From: Chryseobacterium sp. Leaf180
GTDB taxonomy: Bacteria; Bacteroidota; Bacteroidia; Flavobacteriales; Weeksellaceae
Direction of reading: 5' to 3'
DNA length: 64,000 nt
NCBI RefSeq assembly: GCF_001424585.1
Contig: NZ_LMPJ01000001.1
Coordinates: forward strand, 464,442 to 528,441
Shown: piece after piece, positions 17,682 through 26,585 of the stretch
Layout: every line of letters begins with the position of its first letter
Numbering within the stretch: the first letter of the stretch is position 1
Position numbers and translations under genes: made by a program
The notes under the pieces: model-generated
The model's database searches: none
Told to the model about the DNA's origin: nothing
What the model saw: only the letters and a program-made list of their open reading frames with translations

Positions 17682-18044
17682 TTAGAAAAATTCTCCAAAA
17701 TGCCAGAGAATTCCGGACGGATCATGAAGAAAGCATTCCTTGCCCCAATCCATAGTTTTTACAGGAACTAATTTTACGTTTTTATATTTTAACGGAAGAT
17801 TAAGAGATAAAAGTTCCGCATAAAAAGCATCTGTATCTTCCACTTCGACAAAAATCATGGTATTATCGACCCAGTCTTTTGCATAATAATCCTGTAAATA
17901 AAATGCAGTTTCATCCTTTTTAAACACAGAAAGATTTGGTGCAATCACAAATTCTTCAAAACCTACATCTCTGTAAAATTCTCTGCTTTCATCAAAGTTT
18001 TTTGAACCGATAAACGGCCGGATTGATTTAATTTTCGTTTTCAT
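17682..18044 (-). CDS. VOC (glyoxalase/bleomycin-resistance) family protein
   Basis: The 120-residue protein has the two beta-alpha-beta-beta-beta modules of the vicinal oxygen chelate fold. It starts with IRPFIGSKNFDESREFYRDVGFEE and closes with CFLHDPSGILWHFGEF, which carries a metal-ligand-type His/Glu pattern. Members include glyoxalases, dioxygenases and antibiotic-binding proteins, and substrate cannot be told from sequence. It is a single gene, with a terminator hairpin at 18061-18090 between its start and the M28 gene end. Confidence 0.75.
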   Translation of the reverse strand: MKTKIKSIRPFIGSKNFDESREFYRDVGFEEFVIAPNLSVFKKDETAFYLQDYYAKDWVDNTMIFVEVEDTDAFYAELLSLNLPLKYKNVKLVPVKTMDWGKECFLHDPSGILWHFGEFF

Positions 18045-18060
18045 AAGTTTAGATAAAGTA

Positions 18061-18090
18061 AAAACCTACAAGAATGATCTCGTAGGTTTT
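18061..18090. terminator. terminator after the M28 peptidase gene
   Basis: Arms AAAACCTAC and GTAGGTTTT form a 9-bp stem with a 12-nt loop, 17 bp after the M28 stop on the minus strand. Confidence 0.7.
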
Positions 18091-18107
18091 TTGATTATTC
18101 ACTGTTT

Positions 18108-19163
18108 TTATTTTCTGTCAACAACAATTCTTGTATCGCGGTTGGCAATTTCCCAGGCCGTTGCAAAAACTAGTTGTGCGCGTTTCTGCAAAAGCGGAAA
18201 GTCAATTTTATCAACATCATCGGTTGGCTTGTGATAATCTTCGTGAATTCCGTCGAAGAAAAACGCCACCGGAATGTTGTTTTTCGCAAAATTATAATGA
18301 TCCGAACGGTAATAAAGTCGCTGAGGATCTTTAGGATCGTCGTATTTATAATTAAGCTCAAGATTTACGGTGCGCTTGTTGGCGGTCTCGTTGATCACTT
18401 TTAATTCTGAACTCAGCATTTCAGATCCGATTACATAAACATACTGTTTGCCGCGGTTTTCAGGATCATCGCGCCCGATCATATCGATATTTAAATCTAC
18501 CACAGTATTGGCCAGCGGAAAAACCGGATTGTCAGAATAATATTCAGAACCAAACAAACCATGCTCCTCGCCGGTTACATGAAGAAAAAGAACCGAACGC
18601 TTCGGTCCGTTGCCGGCTTTCTTAGCATTGTTAAAAGCTTTCGCTAATTCCATTACCGCAACAGTTCCGCTTCCATCGTCGTCTGCACCGTTGTATACCA
18701 CGCCTTTTTGCACGCCAACATGATCATAATGCGCCGAAATCACGATCACTTCATCCGGTTTTTCAGAACCTTCGATGAAGGCTAAAATATTTTCAGAATC
18801 CGGAAGATTTCTCCCGCCGCGCTTCGCCATATAATCTGCAGGAACTTTTTGATAATACGATCCTAAAGCTTTAGGATACGAAATTCCCAGATTTTTATAA
18901 TAATTGGTCATGTAAACACCGGCTTTTTTCTGGCCTTCGCTGCCCGTGTCTCTTCCCTGCATATCATCTGCAGCGATTACCGTGAGGTTTTTCTTGAGAT
19001 CATCTAAGCTGATCGAATTGTACGCTTCAACAAATGCTTTGGTGCCGGACACTTTTCCGGGAGGAGTCTGCGCGGTAGAACCTGTATTTCCGGAAGCCAT
19101 CTTGCTGCTTCCACAACTTGCCAAAAGCATTACGGACAGCGCCGGAATGATGATTTTTTTCAT
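18108..19163 (-). CDS. M28-family zinc aminopeptidase, lipoprotein
   Basis: The 351-residue protein starts with a lipoprotein signal (LLASC, Cys17). The peptidase domain carries the M28 di-zinc set: His145 and Asp147 in SAHYDHVG, Asp161-162 in NGADDDGSG, catalytic Glu pair near 199 in GEEHGLFGS, Asp near 227 in DMIGRDD, and a late His in YRSDHYNF or EDYHKP. It is expected to remove N-terminal residues from peptides at the cell envelope. It diverges from the aminotransferase gene, and TAATTTTG on the minus strand at 19190-19197 is the probable -7 box. Confidence 0.9.
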   Translation of the reverse strand: MKKIIIPALSVMLLASCGSSKMASGNTGSTAQTPPGKVSGTKAFVEAYNSISLDDLKKNLTVIAADDMQGRDTGSEGQKKAGVYMTNYYKNLGISYPKALGSYYQKVPADYMAKRGGRNLPDSENILAFIEGSEKPDEVIVISAHYDHVGVQKGVVYNGADDDGSGTVAVMELAKAFNNAKKAGNGPKRSVLFLHVTGEEHGLFGSEYYSDNPVFPLANTVVDLNIDMIGRDDPENRGKQYVYVIGSEMLSSELKVINETANKRTVNLELNYKYDDPKDPQRLYYRSDHYNFAKNNIPVAFFFDGIHEDYHKPTDDVDKIDFPLLQKRAQLVFATAWEIANRDTRIVVDRK

Positions 19164-19189
19164 TGTCTATTATTTATTCTTAAAAATAG

Positions 19190-19197
19190 CAAAATTA
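19190..19197 (-). promoter_or_regulatory. predicted -7 box of the M28 peptidase gene
   Basis: TAATTTTG on the minus strand fits TAnnTTTG, 26 bp before the ATG at 19163. Confidence 0.4.
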
Positions 19198-19248
19198 TGC
19201 GGTCTGTAAAAGCGAAATCATTTTTTCTATATATTTACCAAAACACTT

Positions 19249-20388
19249 ATGAAGAACAACGGCCTGTTTCAGGATTATACTTTCTTTACCGAGATGTCTG
19301 AACTGGCAAAACAGCACGGAAGTTATGATCTCTCCCTTGGTTTGCCCGACTTTCCTGTGGATCCGAGACTGAAGGAATTTCTGCGGGAATCTGTTGATCA
19401 TGTTTCTCATGGCTACGAATCGCTGGCGGGAAATCCTTTTCTTATCGGCCAGATTATTTCCTTTAATGCAAAACGTGAAAACCCGATTCATTTAAAGGAA
19501 AACGAAGTTTCTGTAGTACCATGCTCCACTTTTGCGCTCTATACTTCATTAAAATCGATTTTGAATCCTGGCGATGAAGTGATCATCATTCAGCCTGCGT
19601 ATTATACGTATGCACCTTCAGTTTCGTTGAACGGTGGTGTGCCTGTTTTTTATGATCTGGAAGATGACTTTTCTATTGATTTTGATAAACTTAAACGTTC
19701 TGTAAACGAGAAAACAAGAGCTGTTATCGTGAATTCTCCCCACAATCCTACGGGAAAGATATGGCGTAAAGAAGACTGGGAGAACTTATATCATGCAATA
19801 AAAGACCACGATATTTATTTGATTTCAGAAGAAATCTATGACATCTACTGCTACGGCGAAAACCGGCATTACAGCCCATTTCTTCATCCTGAACTCAAAA
19901 AACGAACGTTTTCTATTTTTTCTTTCGGCAAAATGTTTCATGCGACTGGCTGGAAAGTCAGTTATTTGATTTCTTCACCCGAACTCCTGGAGAATTTCAG
20001 GTTTTATCAGCAATATATTTCTTTCAGCTCAAACGGTCCGTGCCAACACGCGGTCGCGAAATATCTTGCAGTTTTTGATGAAAATGAAAACCGCATTTTG
20101 ATGGAAAACAAAAGGAATCTTTTTTTAGATGTAATGAAAGAAACGCCTTTGCAAACAGATCACATCTGTGAAGGCGCATTTTTTCAGACAGTAAACTTCC
20201 GTGAGATTTCTAAAGATAAAACCGATGTAGAGTTTGCCAAATGGCTGACGGTTGAGATGAAAGTTTCGTGTTTGCCGCTTTCAGCGTTTATTCATTCAAA
20301 ACAAAATTCAGATTACATCCGTTTCAGTTTTGCCAAGAGAGACGAACTTATCTACGACGCGCTGAATCATCTTCGGAAAAATCTGTAG
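19249..20388 (+). CDS. PLP-dependent aminotransferase, methionine aminotransferase (YbdL)-like
   Basis: This is a 379-residue fold-type I, class I/II aminotransferase. Visible markers are YESLAGNPFLIGQI near 64-77, the NSPHNPTGKIW motif near 163-173, and the PLP lysine Lys228 in SFGKMFHATGWK. It most resembles the methionine/kynurenine aminotransferase branch (YbdL), which transaminates methionine or glutamine with 2-oxo acids. The exact donor is inferred from overall resemblance. It diverges from the M28 gene, and an unusual repeat block follows its stop codon. Confidence 0.85.
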   Translation: MKNNGLFQDYTFFTEMSELAKQHGSYDLSLGLPDFPVDPRLKEFLRESVDHVSHGYESLAGNPFLIGQIISFNAKRENPIHLKENEVSVVPCSTFALYTSLKSILNPGDEVIIIQPAYYTYAPSVSLNGGVPVFYDLEDDFSIDFDKLKRSVNEKTRAVIVNSPHNPTGKIWRKEDWENLYHAIKDHDIYLISEEIYDIYCYGENRHYSPFLHPELKKRTFSIFSFGKMFHATGWKVSYLISSPELLENFRFYQQYISFSSNGPCQHAVAKYLAVFDENENRILMENKRNLFLDVMKETPLQTDHICEGAFFQTVNFREISKDKTDVEFAKWLTVEMKVSCLPLSAFIHSKQNSDYIRFSFAKRDELIYDALNHLRKNL

Positions 20389-20394
20389 CCAGAG

Positions 20395-20556
20395 CGGGAA
20401 AGTTCCACGCAGTAGTGCGGCAAGGTTTCTCTTTCACGAGAAAGTCTCCTGCAGGCTGCAGTAAGGTTTCTCCTTAACGAGAAAGTCTGTCGCACGCGTG
20501 TAAGAAGGTTTCTCTTTCGTGAGAAAGTCTGTTGCACGGCTGCATGAAGCTTTCCC
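20395..20556. repeat. tandem ~41-42 bp repeats of nested palindromes
   Basis: The phrase AAGGTTTCTC recurs at 20422, 20463 and 20505, giving periods of 41 and 42 bp. Each unit holds a hairpin TTTCTC-6 nt-GAGAAA followed by a second, GC-rich palindrome that differs between units (CTGCAG..CTGCAG, CACGCGTG, TGCA..TGCA). The spacer palindromes change while staying self-complementary, which suggests selection on structure. Partial units (GGGAAAG and CTTTCCC) close the block and are themselves complementary. The frames crossing it look non-coding. Confidence 0.75.
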
Positions 20557-20590
20557 GAAAACATGATCAACTTTTACTTTTAAAAACAAA

Positions 20591-20623
20591 AAAAGCCACT
20601 GCAGAAATTCTACAGTGGCTTTT
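20591..20623 (-). terminator. terminator after hppA
   Basis: An 11-bp stem (AAAAGCCACTG/CAGTGGCTTTT) lies 15 bp after the hppA stop, with T-runs on both strands, so it can also stop transcription from the aminotransferase side. Confidence 0.85.
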
Positions 20624-20638
20624 ATCAAACTAAATGAT

Positions 20639-23362
20639 TTAGAGACTCAAAACGCGAACGTCTATTCTGCGGTTTTGTGCGTTGCAGGCTTCACTTTCTG
20701 CGTCATCACAAATCGGATACTGTGACCCGTAACCTTCCGCTTCGATGCGGTCACCGGAAATACCAAGTTCCAGGAGTTTCAGTTTGGCAGTCTGTGCACG
20801 GAGATTCGAAAGACTCATATTGGTTTCTTCGTTTCCTGTGCTGTCTGTGTAGCCGCCAAGCTTCACTTTCACCGTTGGATACGCATTCATAATTTCCGCA
20901 AGATTCGTCAGTGCGGCATCAGATCCAGGCTTTATATCTGCAGAACCTGTCTGGAAATATAAATTTTCGAGCGTGTACCAGGCTTTTGGATCAAGAAGCT
21001 GTTGGTTTTTATTCTTTAATGCGCTCACCAGAGAATTCAACTGACTTTGGTTGCCGATCATTATTTTTCTTCCGCCTTCCAAACTCACCTCCTGCGGTGT
21101 TCCTGTATTATAAACAAAATCTCCCTCTTCATTAATTTCGCCTGTGATCACAGGCATGGCCGCTGCATTTTCCGGCGCCACGGTTCCGTTCAGCATCTGT
21201 CCGCCGGTAAGGCTCGCAATTTTTGCCTGGCGGTTGGCGTCAATTTTATCTTTGTGCATCACAGCCAGCGTTGGTGCGATAACAAGTGAGACAATCGACA
21301 TTAATTTTATTAAAATATTCATTGAAGGACCTGAAGTATCTTTAAACGGATCGCCCACTGTATCTCCGGTAATAGATGCTTTGTGCGGCTCAGAACCTTT
21401 ATAATAAATTTCTCCGTTAATTTTTGCCCCTTTTTCAAATGATTTTTTTGCATTATCCCAGGCACCACCTGCATTGTTCTGGAACATTCCCATTAAAACT
21501 CCGCAAACTGTAGCTCCGGCGAGAAAGCCTCCCAATACTTCAGGCCCGAAAATAAATCCTATCAACAGCGGTGAAACAATGGCAATCGCTCCCGGCAGCA
21601 TCATCTTTTTAATGGAAGCATCGGTAGAGATTGCTACACATTTCTGATATTCCGGCTGGGCTTTGCCTTCCAAAATCCCCGGAATCTCTCTGAACTGTCT
21701 TCTCACTTCTTCTACCATCGCCATGGCAGCCTGCCCCACTGCGGTGATTGCCAGCGACGAAAATATAAACGGAATCATTCCGCCCACGAATAGTCCGGCA
21801 AGAACATCGGCACGATAAATATCTATTCCGTCGATCCCTGCAATTCCTACGAAAGCGGCGAAAAGTGCCAGCGCTGTAAGTGCTGCTGAAGCGATCGCAA
21901 AACCTTTTCCTGTAGCGGCAGTGGTGTTTCCGACAGCATCAAGAATATCTGTTTTCTCGCGCACTTCTTTTGGCAGTTCACTCATTTCGGCAATTCCTCC
22001 GGCGTTATCTGCTATCGGACCAAAGGCATCAATCGCGAGCTGCATTGCTGTGGTTGCCATCATCCCTGCAGCAGCAATCGCGACACCATACAATCCGGCG
22101 CACAGATATGAACCGTAAATTCCGCCTGCAAGAACGATAATCGGAAGAAAAGTAGATTCCATCCCGACAGAAAGTCCGCCGATAATATTTGTTGCGTGAC
22201 CGGTAGAAGACTGCCGCACAATACTTGAAACCGGTCTTTTGCCCATGGCAGTATAATATTCTGTAATTACACTCATCAAAGTTCCGACAACGAGACCCAC
22301 GATGATGGCGCCGTAGACACCCATTTTCGTAAATTCATAGCCTCTTAAAACCATTTTTTCAGGTAAGAGATAGGTAACCAAAAAGTATGAAGCGATTGCA
22401 GTAATTACGATGCTTCCCCAGTTTCCAAGGTTTAAAGCATTCTGAACATTGGAAGTAGAAGCATCTTCGCTGTCATTGATTTTCACGAATAAAGTTCCGA
22501 TCATTGAGAAGATTATTCCGGTTCCTGCGATGAGCATCGGCAACAAAATCGGAGCAAAACCACCAAAAGAATCCTCAGACATGGTTTCCCGTCCTAAAAC
22601 CATTGTTGCCAAAACAGTTGCTACATAAGATCCGAAAAGGTCAGCTCCCATTCCTGCAACGTCTCCCACGTTATCTCCCACATTATCAGCAATGGTTGCA
22701 GGGTTTCTCGGATCATCTTCCGGAATACCGGCTTCGACTTTTCCTACCAGATCGGCGCCTACATCAGCGGCTTTCGTATAAATTCCCCCGCCAACTCTTG
22801 CAAACAGTGCAATGGATTCCGCACCGAGAGAAAATCCTGTAAGGATTTCAATCGTACGCTCCATTTCCTCTGAATTAACAGCAGCATCGGGCGCAAAAAT
22901 CTGTTTTATGATAATAAATAGAGAACCAAGACCAAGCACGGCAAGTCCTGCAACGCCCATTCCCATTACCGATCCGCCGGCAAAAGAAACTTTTAAAGCC
23001 TTGCTTAATGATGTTTTTGCAGCCTGAGCTGTTCTTACATTTGCTTTGGTTGCGATCTTCATCCCAATAAATCCGGCAAGTGCAGAAAAAACAGCACCAA
23101 TAATAAATGCGATACTGATCGTCCAGTGCGAATTGGCATTTGTGGAACCCATTACTGCCAGTAAAATAGCGACAATCACAACGAAATACATCATTATTTT
23201 GTATTCTGCCTTCAGAAAAGCCATCGCACCGTCTGAGATGTGACCGGCGATGATTTTCATTTTGTCGTCACCGGCATTTTGCTTGGTTACCCAATTGCTT
23301 TGCAGAAATGTGTACAGCAAAGCCAACACGCCGAAGATCGGCACTAAGAGAAATAGATTCAT
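20639..23362 (-). CDS. hppA: ion-translocating membrane pyrophosphatase fused to an OmpA domain
   Basis: The first ~700 residues are a multi-membrane-segment M-PPase that pumps H+ or Na+ using pyrophosphate. The catalytic loop DDPRNPATIADNVGDNVGDVAGMGADLFGSY lies near 215-245, with further Asp-rich loops later. GNTTAATGKG near 478 has Ala where K+-independent enzymes have Lys, so it should be K+-dependent and may pump Na+. Residues ~801-907 are an OmpA-like peptidoglycan-binding domain with Asp840 in GGYTDSTG and Arg899 in NRRIDV. At 907 residues it is far longer than the usual 680-750. Both M-PPase termini face the periplasm, so the fused domain could reach the cell wall. A soluble PPase gene lies just upstream. 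Confidence 0.93.
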   Translation of the reverse strand: MNLFLLVPIFGVLALLYTFLQSNWVTKQNAGDDKMKIIAGHISDGAMAFLKAEYKIMMYFVVIVAILLAVMGSTNANSHWTISIAFIIGAVFSALAGFIGMKIATKANVRTAQAAKTSLSKALKVSFAGGSVMGMGVAGLAVLGLGSLFIIIKQIFAPDAAVNSEEMERTIEILTGFSLGAESIALFARVGGGIYTKAADVGADLVGKVEAGIPEDDPRNPATIADNVGDNVGDVAGMGADLFGSYVATVLATMVLGRETMSEDSFGGFAPILLPMLIAGTGIIFSMIGTLFVKINDSEDASTSNVQNALNLGNWGSIVITAIASYFLVTYLLPEKMVLRGYEFTKMGVYGAIIVGLVVGTLMSVITEYYTAMGKRPVSSIVRQSSTGHATNIIGGLSVGMESTFLPIIVLAGGIYGSYLCAGLYGVAIAAAGMMATTAMQLAIDAFGPIADNAGGIAEMSELPKEVREKTDILDAVGNTTAATGKGFAIASAALTALALFAAFVGIAGIDGIDIYRADVLAGLFVGGMIPFIFSSLAITAVGQAAMAMVEEVRRQFREIPGILEGKAQPEYQKCVAISTDASIKKMMLPGAIAIVSPLLIGFIFGPEVLGGFLAGATVCGVLMGMFQNNAGGAWDNAKKSFEKGAKINGEIYYKGSEPHKASITGDTVGDPFKDTSGPSMNILIKLMSIVSLVIAPTLAVMHKDKIDANRQAKIASLTGGQMLNGTVAPENAAAMPVITGEINEEGDFVYNTGTPQEVSLEGGRKIMIGNQSQLNSLVSALKNKNQQLLDPKAWYTLENLYFQTGSADIKPGSDAALTNLAEIMNAYPTVKVKLGGYTDSTGNEETNMSLSNLRAQTAKLKLLELGISGDRIEAEGYGSQYPICDDAESEACNAQNRRIDVRVLSL

Positions 23363-23460
23363 AGTTTAATATTTTTAATAATTTGTTAACTAAATATACA
23401 TATTAATTTCAGTAATCTGAAAAAATATTGACTGCCGCAATGTGTATGCCATCAGATACA

Positions 23461-23491
23461 AAAAAAAGCAGATGAAAAATTCACCTGCTTT
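23461..23491 (-). terminator. terminator after ppa
   Basis: Arms AAAGCAGATGAA and TTCACCTGCTTT pair with one G-T or A-C position, followed on the minus strand by a T-run, 24 bp after the ppa stop. Confidence 0.75.
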
Positions 23492-23514
23492 ATATTTTAA
23501 ACGGAAGTATGATC

Positions 23515-24126
23515 TTATCCTCCGTACTTTGTTTCGTAATCTTTTTTTGATGCTAAAATTACTTCTCTTGCATGCTCAGCGCCGTACACTTCGTGAATTC
23601 GGCATTTTGCAGGCTCATCCGGAAGGTTTTTATACGTCAGGAAATAATGCATGAGTCTTCTCACTTCCGCCTCCGGTAGCTCGAAAATATCTCTGAAATG
23701 TCCAAAAGCGTGATCGCTCACCATTACCGCAACAATTTTGTCATCAGCCTCACCGTCGTCGATCATTTTGAAGCCGCCGATTGGAATAGCTTCCATTAAA
23801 ATTCCACCAGAATGAATATTGTGCGAGCTCAGAACACAGATATCCAAAGGATCGTGATCGCCCATCGTTACGTCTTCTGCACCACTTTCTACCGCCAAGC
23901 GCATCACTTCTTCGTTACAGTAAGTTCTCGGAACAAAACCGTACAGAGCAGGAATAATATTAGAAAATTTTTGCGGACGGTCAACTTTCAGATAACCGGT
24001 TTCTTTATCAATTTCGTATTTGATGGTATCAGAAGGAACGATTTCTACGAACACATTAACGACCTCTGGCGCATTGTCTCCGGCAGAGATTCCGTGCCAA
24101 GGATGTGCTTTAAAATTTGGAATCAT
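23515..24126 (-). CDS. ppa: inorganic pyrophosphatase (soluble, family I)
   Basis: The 203-residue cytoplasmic enzyme hydrolyses pyrophosphate. The active-site signature is DHDPLD at 90-95, with the three metal-binding Asp residues (90, 92, 95) intact; the His at the second position is a variation of the usual Gly/Asn/Ser. EIDKETGYLKVDR near 38-50 supplies the conserved Lys and Glu. It lies upstream of hppA on the same strand, but a terminator at 23461-23491 separates them, so they are probably separate transcripts. Two pyrophosphatases side by side suggest a choice between heat loss and energy capture. Confidence 0.93.
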   Translation of the reverse strand: MIPNFKAHPWHGISAGDNAPEVVNVFVEIVPSDTIKYEIDKETGYLKVDRPQKFSNIIPALYGFVPRTYCNEEVMRLAVESGAEDVTMGDHDPLDICVLSSHNIHSGGILMEAIPIGGFKMIDDGEADDKIVAVMVSDHAFGHFRDIFELPEAEVRRLMHYFLTYKNLPDEPAKCRIHEVYGAEHAREVILASKKDYETKYGG

Positions 24127-24147
24127 TTATTTAGGTTTGTTTTAATT

Positions 24148-24663
24148 TTAAGATAAAAGAAGTGTTTCGCGACGCAGATCTTCAATAGTTGCAGCGATAT
24201 AATCTTCACCGTTTACATAATTCATAATGAAGACCGTTTTAAAATCATCAAGATCAGAATTCTGTGAAAGATCTTCGTATGTTTTGTTTAAAAGCGCAAC
24301 AACAGCATTTTTAGACTCTACAATATTCTGCCAGGAGTTTCTTGAAACATAAAGCTGCTGGGAAGAATTGTACTCAAACTCTTCACTGACCGTTTTTTCG
24401 GTAAGAAACAGAAATTCGTGTGGCGCAAGATTCTTATCAAACTTCTGCACAAGATTGGATGGCTTTATACGCTCCAGAAAAAGCGTCATCCTTTCATAAG
24501 AATGTGTACGGTTTTCACCGCTGCTCTGGCTGGCAAGAAGTTTGAGCTCTTTATTTTTGAGCTTGATGTATGAATATACAAACTGTCGCAGCAAAACCAG
24601 AAAAGGTATGGCGATAATCAGCGCGGCCGCGTACGGCAAATATGGAGTAAAACCTGTGAACAT
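24148..24663 (-). CDS. hypothetical protein with one N-terminal membrane segment
   Basis: The 171-residue protein (start chosen at the ATG at 24663; another in-frame ATG is at 24684) has one membrane helix near residues 8-30 (YAAALIIAIPFLVLLRQFVYSYI). A mainly helical, charged cytoplasmic domain follows. I do not recognise a named family with confidence; similar proteins occur next to ppa in related bacteria as far as I recall. It is 21 bp upstream of ppa on the same strand and may be co-transcribed. Confidence 0.55.
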   Translation of the reverse strand: MFTGFTPYLPYAAALIIAIPFLVLLRQFVYSYIKLKNKELKLLASQSSGENRTHSYERMTLFLERIKPSNLVQKFDKNLAPHEFLFLTEKTVSEEFEYNSSQQLYVSRNSWQNIVESKNAVVALLNKTYEDLSQNSDLDDFKTVFIMNYVNGEDYIAATIEDLRRETLLLS

Positions 24664-24696
24664 TACGGAGCGCAAAATTACCAAAATTTTATCAAA

Positions 24697-25629
24697 CTAC
24701 AACTCAAACAGTGCAGGTCTTTGCGAAACCTCGTGATAACAGATGCTGTTGGCGTCAAAATAATGGTAAACAAGACTTTTTCGGGTCCGCAATTTGTCCA
24801 AATGTGGCTCACCGCCATGAAGAATATTCGCATGCCAGATCAGAAGATCACCTTTTTTAGCTCTGAAAATTTCTTTTTTCAGACCCAGTTCCTGAACTTT
24901 CTTTTCTAAAAATTCTTCGTAGGCTTTATAACTTTTATCACCAATTTTTGCTGCTGAACCTTCATTATCATAATCTGAATTGAGGAAATACGGCAGTTTG
25001 TGACTTCCCGGAATGTAGTGTAATGCACCGTTTTCTTCATCCACGTCTTCCAAAGCGATCCAGACGCCAAGCAGTCCGCCAAGCGGATACGTCGTCATGT
25101 GAATGCTGTCAGAATGCGTTTTTTGCTGACTTCCGTTAATGAAATTAATGCTTTGAAATAGTTTCGCCTGACCATCCATTAAAACCGATAAAAACTCGAG
25201 AAGATTAGGATCGTCGCCAATTTTTTGCACCAGTTCAGAATGATGAATTACAAACATCAACTTACCGCCATACCGGAATTTTATGGTTCCGGCAGAAAGT
25301 AAATGGTCGATTTCTGTATTTATTTGATCGGCTGTTTCAGGTTTCAGATAATCTCTTAAGACCAGAAATCCTTTATCATCAAAGCTTTCCGCACTTTTCT
25401 GATTGTCTTCTGAAAGATTTCTAAAGAAATCGGTTTGCTGCAGTTTTTCAAAATTAAAAAGCCGTTTGTTTTCCGGCAAATGCTGAAAATCCTTGCTCGA
25501 AATACTTGAAAAATAACTTTTCTTCAAACCGAATTTTCTGAACAGCGGAATATTATGTTTCAGTTTTTTGTGCTGAAAAAAATTGTAAAGCGTGTAAGAA
25601 AGCTTGTAATTGCGGAGTATTTGTAGCAT
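24697..25629 (-). CDS. phytanoyl-CoA dioxygenase (PhyH) family protein
   Basis: The product is an Fe(II)/2-oxoglutarate oxygenase of the PhyH type. The metal motif HxD is in KTHSDSIHM (about residues 170-173), the distal His is in ILHGGEPH (about 272), and the 2-oxoglutarate Arg is probably in LRTRKS. The double-stranded beta-helix is also shown by GALHYIPGSHKLPYF. An in-frame GTG at 25686 overlaps the previous stop (GTGA) and would add 19 residues; I prefer the ATG at 25629 but cannot exclude the longer form. The hydroxylated substrate is unknown. It follows the acyltransferase-like gene. Confidence 0.8.
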   Translation of the reverse strand: MLQILRNYKLSYTLYNFFQHKKLKHNIPLFRKFGLKKSYFSSISSKDFQHLPENKRLFNFEKLQQTDFFRNLSEDNQKSAESFDDKGFLVLRDYLKPETADQINTEIDHLLSAGTIKFRYGGKLMFVIHHSELVQKIGDDPNLLEFLSVLMDGQAKLFQSINFINGSQQKTHSDSIHMTTYPLGGLLGVWIALEDVDEENGALHYIPGSHKLPYFLNSDYDNEGSAAKIGDKSYKAYEEFLEKKVQELGLKKEIFRAKKGDLLIWHANILHGGEPHLDKLRTRKSLVYHYFDANSICYHEVSQRPALFEL

Positions 25630-25682
25630 TTCAGAGGAAAATAATTGTATAAATTTAGATAAAAATCGGCTTAAGTGCACTT

Positions 25683-26585
25683 TCACAGATTTTTTTTCAG
25701 ATGAAAAAGTCTGCTGATGATCTCTTTTTTGGAATAATATAAAACCGGATAAGGTCGCATCTCCGGACGGAATCCCCGAAAAAACTCTTCCACGTTCGGC
25801 AATTCGCTTCCTTCAAAATCAAAAATCTTACTTTCAATATTAGTTTTAATGGCATGGTCAATCAGTAAAGAGGCACCGGAAGTTTTTACAAAATTTTTAT
25901 CATTGAAAGTCCCGAGAAGCGCAACTGTTGTTTGATCTTCGTAGAGCGCAATAATATTGATGATTTTTTGCTTCAGTAAAAAAGCTGAAAAATGCAGTAG
26001 TTTATTATCCGCCAATTCTTTGAAAAGTTTCATAAAAACACCATGAACATCAGTTTTGTGCGCACCTATAAAATGTTTGTCAATAAAAAATTCGGCTTCT
26101 TTAAAGCTGACATTTCTGATTTCAGAATTTTCTGCAGCTTCAGGATCAAGACGTAATTTTCTTTTTCTCTTTGGTGAATATTTTGCGTAAACTTTTTGAT
26201 AATCTTCCTTAAAAATCAGATAATTCCTCTTAATCTTCAAATCACTTTTAAAATAATTTCTATCATTAAAATTATAAAGCCTAATAACATAATTTCCTTT
26301 AAAAAAGTTAAGGAAAAGTTCATTGATTTCTGCATTATCAACTACCGAAAAAATTCCGAGCTGCTGACAAAGCATAGGATTATGTACGATTTTTACGAAA
26401 GATTTTTTCACAAAAGGAACGGGCATTACCGCTTCATAATCTCTGTAAATCAACAAATCCCAGTTTTTCCCCGATGTGATGTCTAAAAACAATTTTGTAG
26501 CAGAATATTTCCGCTGCGCAGAATTTTCCAGACATCGGTTGTATTTTTCAAAATCAATATCGCAGTACTTTATTTTTTTAATCAT
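25683..26585 (-). CDS. GNAT/FemAB-like acyltransferase-fold protein
   Basis: The 300-residue protein has the two-lobed layout of BioF2/FemAB-like GNAT proteins: an N-terminal lobe with LEIPxxx-like strands, KRKRKLR near 146-152, and a C-terminal lobe (FLLKQKIINIIALYEDQTTVALLGTFNDKNFVKTSGASLLIDHAI) ending in IFDFEGSELPNVEEFFRGFRP. That last motif is typical of the family, where it forms the acyl-donor site. The substrate is unknown. Its ATG overlaps the radC stop (ATGA), so it is co-translated with radC and followed by the PhyH gene. Confidence 0.65.
   Translation of the reverse strand: MIKKIKYCDIDFEKYNRCLENSAQRKYSATKLFLDITSGKNWDLLIYRDYEAVMPVPFVKKSFVKIVHNPMLCQQLGIFSVVDNAEINELFLNFFKGNYVIRLYNFNDRNYFKSDLKIKRNYLIFKEDYQKVYAKYSPKRKRKLRLDPEAAENSEIRNVSFKEAEFFIDKHFIGAHKTDVHGVFMKLFKELADNKLLHFSAFLLKQKIINIIALYEDQTTVALLGTFNDKNFVKTSGASLLIDHAIKTNIESKIFDFEGSELPNVEEFFRGFRPEMRPYPVLYYSKKEIISRLFHLKKNL

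Noticed and set aside
20367-20570. 67-codon minus-strand frame across the tandem repeats
   Set aside because: It overlaps the aminotransferase end and is made entirely of the repeat units; its Arg/Ser/Thr-rich translation reflects the repeat, not a protein.
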